Part shown: one piece after another, positions 55,746-64,000 of the stretch
Position numbering within the stretch: position 1 is the stretch's first letter
How the letters are laid out: every line of letters begins with the position of its first letter
From: Nephrocerus scutellatus
Taxonomy: Eukaryota > Arthropoda > Insecta > Diptera > Pipunculidae
Assembly (NCBI GenBank): GCA_947095585.1
Contig: OX352761.1
Location: 23,837,777-23,901,776 of the forward strand
Direction of reading: 5' to 3'
Length of the DNA: 64,000 bases
The notes under the pieces: model-generated
Databases searched by the model: none
Told to the model about the DNA's origin: nothing
The model's input: only the letters and a program-made list of their open reading frames with translations
Made by a program: the position numbers and the translations under genes

Positions 55746-56886
55746 AGATGATGATAGTAAGATTATAATGGGATGTTTATAGGATGATTATAGGAATATT
55801 TACGATACGATTACGGTCTGGTCTGTTGCGCCGAATATTATTATTATAGGATTAATGTAGTATAGAAGGGTATTATAGGATCATTATAAAATGTTTAAAG
55901 GATATTTATGGAATGTTATACACATAACGATGTGTGAATAGTTATAAAATGATTTTAGGATAACATTATAACAAGATTATGTGATGTTTATATTATGAAT
56001 ATAAGATAACTTTAAGATTATAGGATGAATGTGAGATGTTTATAGGATGATTAAGGAAGAATTAAGAAATTACGATTGTTATAAAATAATTTGTGTTTAT
56101 AGGATGATCATAGGATCAATAAAGATGAAAATATGTAGAATGATGTTTTTATTTTTTAAAAATAATCCATTAAATACTGAAAATACGTTAATTTCTTTTC
56201 CGCTTTCTATAATTTTTAAGTATTACCAGTAATTTATTGTGAATACATACAAAGCCCGCCAAAAAAGCACTTCTAATACAAGTTATCTTTTTTATTTATA
56301 CCAACAATTAAATAGTGGCTTTTTTTCCCTTTGTTATAATTTATTAGCTTGTTAATATTGATAAAAAGGAACATAATCTACCTGCTTCCTTATCATATTC
56401 GCCAATATATTTAACGACCAATTTATTGTTGATGCTTATATAGATTACTTCGTCACTATTTCTTTATCGAAATTTTGATTATAGAACCTTAAATGCTATT
56501 AAAGTTGCCGTCGTTTATGACAATTATGCTTATGCCTAGCAACAAATTATTTATTGAATTACTGTTGGCGAACACAAATAAATAGCTTTTATTGCTAAAG
56601 TAGAATTAAAAATTCGGCAAACCGACAAGGTCTACGTGAGTACATTTCACATGCTTGCTTACTGCTTATTACTTGAGAAGTGTTGTTGGCTCAAAAGGGT
56701 TGGAAGGGAACGAAGGGAAAAAGACTTCTTACCATCATTTATAAGTGACGCTTAGAAATGAAAATGAGGGTTGTGCGTTTCTTCTCTCCCAACATACAAA
56801 ACATGAAAAAAGCGATGCAACAGTGACTGTCAGAAAATATTTCTACGATTTTCACGCGAGTCTATTGCTTTCGCGATTATATAAAT
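55746..56886. other. AT-rich degenerate repeat, no gene
   Basis: From 55757 to 56120 the sequence is built from many diverged copies of a TTATAGGATGATTA-like motif, an irregular short tandem repeat. After that it is plain AT-rich spacer. Confidence 0.55.
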
Positions 56887-57925
56887 ATGAAATTTGTATG
56901 GGTGCCCCCTCTGTATATGGTTTTTGTAGATTTTAAATGCGCTTTTGATAGCGTAGGCCGAAACATGATGTGTCAGATTTTGTCTAGCTATGGTGTTCCG
57001 GAAAAAATCATCAACATCATTAAGGAGTTGTACCGCGACTCAACATGCCGCGTTATTCATAAAGGTCATCTTGGCTCACCCTTCAACATCTATTCGGGAG
57101 TCAAGCAAGGCTGCACCCTCTCACCACGGCTTTTCACAATTGTTATCGACTGGGTGATGAAAATAGTGACCCGTACTCCATCGGGTTTGCCATGGAATGT
57201 TTTTCACCGCCTAGAAGACCTGTACTATGCCGATGATATCTGTCTCCTATCACAATCGCTAGGTGACATGGAGCGAAAGTTAAACTCACTAGAACTCCAC
57301 GCTAACAAAGTGGGTTTAAAAATTAACGTCTCAAAAACAAAACTACTTCGCGTTAACGCTAGTGGAACATGTGATCTCTCGATTGACGGACAGAGGAAGT
57401 CGATAAGCTTTTTTATTTGGGCAGCTGGATGTCAAAAAATGGTGGCGCTGACTCGGATGTGTGCTCTCGTGTAAACAAGGCGCGACACTCCTATAGTAAG
57501 CTAAATAATATCTGGAACTCCTCGCAAATCTCCCGGAATCTAAAGCTAATGATCTTCAGATCTAACGTTCTCTCAGTACTCTTGTATGGCTGCGAAACGT
57601 GGAAAGTCACAGAGTCAATTGCGAAACGCCTCCCAAGTTTTCGTCCACAAGAGCTTAAGGAGGATACTGAGAATAAGATGGCCGGACATTATCACCAATC
57701 AAGACTTGCGGAGAGTAAAACGGCAGGAAGCAATCGCGCTCACCATCAGACGACGAAAATGGAGCTGGATTGGCCACACGCTGAGAAAGCCAGCGGACGA
57801 CATTAAGAAACTGGAATCGACTGGAATCCACAAGAAAGCCGTCGAGTTGGCCGTCCTAGCAAGACATGGAAAAGGACAATTGAAGAGGAAGCAAGATCCC
57901 AGGGGACCGAGTGGCGTCTCTTGAA
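56887..57925 (+). pseudogene. RTE-like LINE (family K), RT with intact catalytic core
   Basis: An open frame of nearly 200 codons covers the RT palm: VFVDFKCAFDSVGRNMMCQI (first catalytic Asp), YSGVKQGCTLSPRLFTIVID, LYYADDICLLSQSLGD (catalytic YADD at about 57225-57240), VGLKINVSKTKLLRVN. After a frameshift at about 57400 the C-terminus follows (RSNVLSVLLYGCETWKV, RRILRIRWPDIITNQDLRR, RRRKWSWIGHTLRKPADD). 5' part with endonuclease is missing. The 3' end is joined to family D at 57926. Confidence 0.85.
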
Positions 57926-58080
57926 ACAGCAAAATTTTAATAGAAAGTGTTGTCAACGGAAGTACAAATGTGTGCAAAGTTTCCATGGAATCGGGCTTTA
58001 GGAAGTGGGTTAAAAATTGATCACAAGATTCCACGACAAACAGGCAGACAGACGTGCCACGTGTAGAAGTCATCATATGG
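57926..58080 (+). repeat. family D repeat fragment
   Basis: AAAATTTTAATAGAAAGTGT, AAATGTGTGCAAAGTTTC, GGAAGTGGGTTAAAAATTGA, CACAAGATTCCACGACAAAC: distal half of the family. Confidence 0.65.
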
Positions 58081-58314
58081 GATCGTTTTGAAAACATCAC
58101 TCATCAGATATTTATATATATATTTAATGGTCGTTATCCCGCCAGTTATACCAGTTTCAAGTTCGGTCCAAACTTCTTTCCAATTATCGTTTGTAATTTG
58201 ATTCATGGCTTTCCCTAATTCACGGTTCCCATTGAAGAGATTGCCAAGGTTAACAGTCATCCTGTGCGCAAGTAGCAAAATCTTTATATGAAATTTATTG
58301 CCAACTTAATTGCA

Positions 58315-58990
58315 AAAAAAGCGCAAACAGCCCATAAAAATTAAAATTTTTCTCTAATTAGAGATACAGATGCTTGAATAAAATTGGATAAATTTTCAAA
58401 AAAAATTATATGGTAGGTCTTCTGTCCTGCGGCCAGATCACTTCAAATTTTTTACAAAAAACGTTCTCCATCAGAGTTATACATGATACGACCCCGTGGC
58501 CCTTGGTTTCCAAAATTTCAAAAAAAAAATTGTTGTCCATCGTAGATACACATGTATATAAATTTGAAGAAAATCGGGTTAATTTTTAAAAAATGTATAT
58601 GAGTGGGTGGGGGGGGGGGGGAATTTTCATAGAAAGTTTTGTCATGGAAAATACACATGTGTGCATCACATCACAAGATTTTATCACCCAGCCATCAACT
58701 AGCACGCGAAGTTAATATAGAAAATTTAAAGAAAAGTTTGTCCATCGGAGATACACGTGTTTAAAATTTGAAGAAAATCGAGTTAATTTTTTTTTAAGAA
58801 TTTGTATGATAGCCCGAGGCCCGAGGGGGCCCAAATTTTAATTATAGAAAGTGTTATCATCGGAGATACACATGTGTTCAAAGTTTCAATGAATTCGGGC
58901 TTTGGGAAGTGGGTTAAAATTTGATCGCAAGATTCCAGGACAAACAAACAAACACTCGGGCACGCGAAGTTAATATTGAGAATTTAAAAA
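58315..58990 (+). repeat. family D repeats, two copies in tandem
   Basis: First copy starts AACAGCCCATAAAAATTAAA and ends CACGCGAAGTTAATATAGAA (about 58725). The second starts in the middle (TTTGTCCATCGGAGATACAC) and ends CACGCGAAGTTAATATTGAG. A G homopolymer (58607-58621) lies in the first. Confidence 0.68.
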
Positions 58991-59369
58991 TATAAACTTA
59001 TCCGAGCACAAAAGGAACATATGATGTGAATATGGACTACAGCGCCACCTACCATACAGACAAACAAACAAATAAACAAACAGACAACGGCAATTATATT
59101 ATTAGGCGATATACATACAATGAGATTTTTTTACAATAGATATAGAAGTATATATCCATTTACGCTCCGCTACGATTTTTTTTAATTTGGCCGGACACCT
59201 AGGTTATGAGTAGCCCCTATAAAATGATTTGTCATCATCGATGTCTCTATTGCACTTCAGGTCTTATATCACTTCTTGCAGCGATTCCTTTGGTACCCGG
59301 AAGTACTGCTACTTCTGGTTCTCCGGTTAATTCACTACAGCTTCATGCGTTACCATGGACCATGGTGAT
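58991..59369. other. no gene recognised
   Basis: Short AAACAAAC repeats (59058-59086) and AT-rich sequence. Confidence 0.4.
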
Positions 59370-59690
59370 GGCAGGACGAAACAATGATATACTGCTGGTG
59401 TATAAGACAATGGTTATACTAGTACTTATATACGGGATCCCAGAGTTGAATACTTAGCAAAAAACACTCTGAACTCTTAGCGGCGATCGAGAGGAAAGTC
59501 TTACGTACAATTGTTCGCCCATTCTGGAGACATTGTGAATGGAATTAAGGCTCCGGTGATCAAGACACCTAGCTTTCATAAGAGAACAGGATCCTGCGCG
59601 AAAAGTTTTTCTTGGCAGGATTTATTGGACAAGACAGCAAGGTCTCGTATGTGGTACGCTCGACCAAGAGAGGAGCTCTTTTAATTATTT
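59370..59690 (+). pseudogene. family B LINE, C-terminal fragment (copy 6)
   Basis: Encodes remnants of LLVYKTMVILVLIYGI, ERKVLRTIVRP and the AREQDPARKVFLGRIYWTRQ region (about 59395-59650). Matches 34110-34430 in reverse. Confidence 0.72.
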
Positions 59691-60479
59691 TCAGTGCAGA
59701 AAAAAAAAACATTTTTGTTTATCCTTTTTAATAATTCCAATTTTGAATCAATCCTATATTTTAACACATAAATACAAATAAATAAACAAATTCGGTATTT
59801 TCCCTTTTACTTGTATAACAGTTTTACATTTTTTCTATTTTCACGAAATCGAGATTTTTACAAAAGAAAAATATTAAATCTACCAATTTTTTCAATTTCT
59901 GCTTGACTGCTCGGCATGTGCAATTTGGCGCGAAGTAGATAAAACATAATCTTTCGCCAATAAGTTCACCTGCACTTAAACTGTGTGGATGTTTCTCGTC
60001 ATATTCACGATTAATACATAACTCTTAACAATTAAATATTAGGTCGTAAAAATTGCCCGTAAAAACTTTAGCGATCTTACGTCAAACTCAATATTATGTT
60101 CTTGATAAGAACAATTTCTGGCCTCTAAATAACCATAAATAATAACAACAATAAAAAGCATTTGACAAATAATTAGCAATTTTATTGTTATTTGCTGTAT
60201 AGCATAATCTTTCCCTGATTAGCTAAATGCGTTGTATAATGTTGAACAATAATTCAATTAACATCATTTATAGTAGTACACTCATACTTGGCCTCTTATC
60301 GTAAATAGTAAGTGTCTGCTGTAAACATAACCTTTTTTCCCCGATAGGAACACTTATTTACTATTGAGGTTCTTAGATAGAGAAACTAGGCGTATCTCGA
60401 TATTCATCCAGCCTTTGCTTTCCTTTAAAAATTTGCTGGCAAAATGTACTTGCTTGCTGTATCTCCTAGTGGTGGTCCC
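59691..60479. other. no gene seen
   Basis: AT-rich spacer. Confidence 0.5.
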
Positions 60480-61965
60480 CGGGTGCGAACGGTCTAGCGT
60501 TTCTAGTCTAGGTAACGTGGGTTAGCACCCTGCGGTACTGAAAAATTCCCGCTACTGAAACCGACACAACGCCTCGGATAAGTAATGATCAAATAACTTT
60601 TGACTTTTGGCTATTGTACCCGCACTTAAATTGGTTACTGGAATGTGAGTACGCTCCTTGACTCAGGGAGTGAAGGACCTCAAAATGCCAGATTTCTTCA
60701 ACTGGAACGTGAGTTTCTTCGATATAATTTGGACATACTGGGAGTGAGTGAAGTAATATGGTTCGACGCGGGAGAGTACCAATCCCCAACGTGTAACACT
60801 GTGCTACTCTACTCCGGCAAACCCTCCGGCAGTCCCCGTGAATCTGGAGTGGGTCTGCTGCTAACGCCAACAGCACGCAGAGGCCTAATTTCCTAGCACC
60901 CACATGGTGATAGGATCCAACGACATCAGCAGAGCTTTTATATCCTCTTGTAGAGAGAGCTTGGGAGGCAGAAAGTTTCCCTTAAAAAGGTAGTCCTATG
61001 GAGTGCGAAAACTGGAAAGGCATTTGCGTTCTTCCAGCAGTTGCAAAGGTAATAGCCAAAGTAGTACTTGAGCGAATTAAGGAACATCAAGAAGATACAC
61101 TCGATGCCGAACAAGCCGGTTTCCGCACTGGATCCTACTGTGTAGACCACATAAACACCCTGCGGATCATTATTGAACAGTGCATTGATTGTCGGTCACC
61201 ACTGCACCTGCTGTTCACCGATTTTGAGAAGGCGTTTGATTGGCTCGCCTTGCGCAGGAGAGGTATACCCGATAAACTAATAGCTATTATTAAAGCAACC
61301 TTTGATGTCTCTAAATGCCATGTGCTGCATAGAGGAAAGGTGTCAGAGGAATTCGATATCCTAAGTGGGGTACGAAAAGGTTGCATGCTATCGCCGATAC
61401 TTTTTTTGTTGGTGATAAGCGATGTGCTTTGCGCCGCTTTATCTACTGGAAACGGAGGAATTCGTTGGACTCTTACATCTCAACTCAAACATATGGACTA
61501 CGTTGACGAAGTTTGCTTACTCTCACACAGGATTATGGAGCTGCACCAGATGACAACAAATGTGGAAAGGGAGGCAAATGTTGCGGGTTTGAAAATTAAT
61601 ACTGCCAAAACCAAAAGCATCAACCTCGGCACTAACTAAGTAACTCAAGTTAACATTGCTGGACAGCCGGTAGAGAGAGTAGAGAGTTTGCAATATCTTG
61701 GGAGTTTTGTCTCGACCGAAGGTGGAACCTAACAGGACATTGTCAACCGAATCGGTGTTTATATGCTGTCCATGATATGGCGAGGCAATGCGATCAGCTT
61801 AAACACCAAACCAAACACCAAGAAATACATGGCGCAGAACAGTTGAGTCACGGCAATTGTGGAAGAGTTGGAGAGAGCTGAAGCTCATTGCCAGGAACCG
61901 CACGCGATGGCGCGTAGGCGTAGTAGAGGCCCTAGGACCCACAAGGGGATATAGGACATATCCCC
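60480..61965 (+). pseudogene. RTE-like LINE (family C), endonuclease and RT
   Basis: Endonuclease fragment 60645-60896: LEREFLRYNLDILGVSEVIW, EYQSPTCNTVLLYSGKPSGS, ESGVGLLLTPTARRG. Then an internal deletion to RT, an open frame 60998-61639: ENWKGICVLPAVAKVIAKVV, DAEQAGFRTGSYCVDHINTL, LLFTDFEKAFDWL (first catalytic Asp), LSGVRKGCMLSPILFLLVIS, MDYVDEVCLLSHRIME (family YADD changed to YVDE, catalytic Asp lost), AGLKINTAKTKSINLG. The 3' end (NRTRWRVGVVEALGPTRGYR, about 61890-61955) matches the first bases of this window. Confidence 0.87.
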
Positions 61966-63552
61966 TGCGGGCAGATTTAAAAACACAAGCCTCATAAACG
62001 TCCACGCACTTTCAGAGGATTCCACGGACGGTGAAAAAGAAGAATTCCTTGTATCAATCGAACGGGAACACCATTCCTGCTCTTAGTATGATGTAAAAAT
62101 CATTCTGGGGGGTATGACTGCTAAAATAGGTAGGGAGCCAGTATTCAGGCAGTTTGGCATCCATTGCTTACATGAAAAAACCCTAATGACAATGGAAAAT
62201 GAGTCATAGATATGACAGCAAGCAATAATTTGGTAGTTGCGAGTACAAGGCTTGCGCGTAAAAATATCCACAAAGCCACCTGGGTATCCCTAAATGGAGC
62301 CACTCGCAACCAGATAGACCACGTGTTGTTAGACTGCCGCCACAACCCGAACCTGGTGACGGTACGAACGTACCGAGGTCACCAAACAGTTCACCGGCTT
62401 AAGAAGGCAGCCTGGGAGAAGAATCTCGTCCGTAAACTAGAGACTACGACCGCACCAGGCGCGGAACTTCTACCAAAGAGTCTGCGGTATGACTATGACA
62501 ATATACACCGCATTGCACATACTACAAAGACAAATCTGATTGCAGATCTCAATGGCAACTAAGAGGGATGGGAAGAGCACTTTCATGATTTGCTAAATGG
62601 CCAGCTAACTAAGGAATTGGAGGCTCTACCAATGACCGAACACAATACTATGCTGCCGCAACCAAGCATAGATGAAGTTAGTTGAGCTATAAATCGGCTC
62701 GAAAATAATAAGTCCTCGGGATCAGATGGGATCCCAGCGGAACTGATTAAAATAGGGGGCCCCACAATACACCATGAATTCATGAAGTAATAGTGCAAGT
62801 ATGGGATGAAGAAACGATGCCAGAAGGCTGGCGAAGAGGCATCCTGTGCCCCATACATAAGAAAAAAGATATCAACATGCAGCAATTATTGTTCTTGAGT
62901 TCCGCGTATAAGATTTTCTCCTCTATCCTTCAAGACAAGGACATACGCTAAAGTCATCATTGGTCCACACCAGTGTCGCTTCACCATAGGCAATACATCC
63001 TTAAGCAGGTAATGGAAAAACGACTATGTACATAGGTTGACCATGACCAATGTTATAAGCCAAGTAAAAATATCTGGATCAATATCAAGCCCATTCAACA
63101 TCTATAACGGGCTCCGACAAGGGGATGGAGTGCCATGCGTCCTGGCGTTGAAGAAAGTGATCCGAGACTTCAACGTAACGACGAGAGGAACAATCCTCTA
63201 TAAGTCCATTTCCATTCAGATAATAGCTTACGGAGACGATATTCCCATCGTTGGTAGAAACCCAAGAGATGTACAGGAAGCTTTTATCCAAAAAATAGTG
63301 GAGCGCGAATTTGATGTAGGGCAATCCTTTAACTATCTCGGGTAGCAGCCGATAGAAGCATGGAACCAGAAATAAGCGTTCTGTTGCTTAAAGCCAACAA
63401 AGCCTACTATAACCTGTCAAGACTCTTCAAATCCAGGAAGTTAACGATAACTATAAGCCAATGGTCATATGGCTCCAGACTTGGGTACTAAGCAAAAAGC
63501 ATTTTGGCCCCTTAGCCGCGTTCGAGAGAAATGTCTTACGGAGAATTGATGC
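61966..63552 (+). pseudogene. family B LINE, copy 7
   Basis: Joined directly to the end of family C. Endonuclease part (FKNTSLINVHALSEDSTDGE about 61976; TASNNLVVASTRLARKNIHK 62212-62270; WVSLNGATRNQIDHVLLDCR 62281-62340), linker, and RT: ISSPFNIYNGLRQGDGVPCV (63080-63140), IQIIAYGDDIPIVGRNPRDV (63217-63276; YADD-type box reads YGDD), EREFDVGQSFNYLG (63302-63345). Several deletions; the C-terminus is cut at about 63552 where another LINE in opposite orientation begins. Confidence 0.85.
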
Positions 63553-64000
63553 TCCTTCCATCGCTTGAGCTGTTCCTCATCTGAAACAAGTACAGCACCA
63601 TCTAGGCCTTTCACCGGTTGGTCGCGAGAGCGTTGACCACCTGTCAGCTCTTTGGTGATTCTGTAAATGGTTCTGCTATCGCACCTGTTCGCTGCTTCCT
63701 CTGCTTCTGAGGCCTGGTTGTTAATATAATTACGTTTGCCACGTCTTACACTACGCTGCACTTCTCTCATTTTTCTTCGATACAAGGACTCTAGCTCGAT
63801 CCTCGCTGCTGCTGGGGTATCTACAATACGAGCTTTAAGTAGCTTTCGTTCTTCAATCCGCCTCCAAGTATCCTCGGTAAGCCACGTGCTGTGCCTTGCC
63901 TGACTTCTACCAACAATACTTTCCGCTACACTTTCCGCTACAGATGTGAACAATTTTTTCACAGCTTTCCAATGTTCTTGGATGGTTGTCGGCAGTGAGC
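63553..64000 (-). pseudogene. RTE-like LINE linker region, continues past the window
   Basis: Minus-strand frame of about 140 codons: STWLTEDTWRRIEERKLLKA, SLYRRKMREVQRSVRRGKRN, YINNQASEAEEAANRCDSRT, IYRITKELTGGQRSRDQPVK and EEQLKRWKEH. This is the conserved segment between endonuclease and RT in RTE-type LINEs. It is open over the visible length, so this copy may be younger than most here; its RT is replaced by family B sequence at 63552. Confidence 0.8.

Overview
The window looks like nuclear DNA of a higher fly (Diptera, Schizophora). It is AT-rich, its genes have short introns, and its proteins are closest to Drosophila-type RpL13A, Cortactin, Malvolio and a classical short-chain dehydrogenase (SDR) family. 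A mariner with DD41D spacing, a type described from tephritid fruit flies, hints at a tephritid-like genome, but that is inference. Conserved host genes fill only a small part of the window. Most of the rest is decayed, nested transposable elements.

Layout. 0-3 kb: LINE 3' tail, Helitron helicase remnant, a SINE, and a LOA/R1-like LINE with a SINE nested in it. 3.4-4.2 kb: SDR gene 1 (+). 5-11.3 kb: three LINE remnants on the minus strand (families A, G, B). 11.5-12.3 kb: SDR gene 2 (+), a tandem paralogue of gene 1. 12.6-13.7 kb: LINE RNase H remnant. 13.8-16.2 kb: RpL13A (-), followed downstream by a decayed second copy whose exons no longer encode protein but whose introns keep splice sites and box C/D snoRNA-like sequences. 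17-20 kb: RTE-like fragment, tRNA-like SINE heads, MITEs. 20.7-22.6 kb: complete five-exon Cortactin (+). 23.4-48 kb: LINEs, several MITEs with recognisable target-site duplications, a Tigger/jerky-type transposase remnant, a 118-bp tandem repeat, LTR pieces, a nearly complete rosa-like mariner and many copies of a non-coding repeat (family D). 48.7-49.65 kb: first four coding exons of Malvolio/Nramp (+). The rest of that gene was not found, and 50-64 kb is again LINEs and family D.

Most interesting feature: the RpL13A locus. RpL13A intron 2 holds a box C/D RNA-like sequence. Downstream lies a partial copy of the gene (part of intron 1, decayed exon 2, three copies of the snoRNA-bearing intron, decayed exon 3, poly(A) signals). 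This looks like a ribosomal-protein duplicate turned into a non-coding snoRNA host gene.

The host genes (two dehydrogenases, a ribosomal protein, an actin regulator, a metal transporter) are functionally unrelated neighbours. From memory, Cortactin and Malvolio are also close neighbours in Drosophila, which would make this an ancient linkage. Repeat family letters A-K are local names. LINE clade names come from recognised protein motifs and are approximate.
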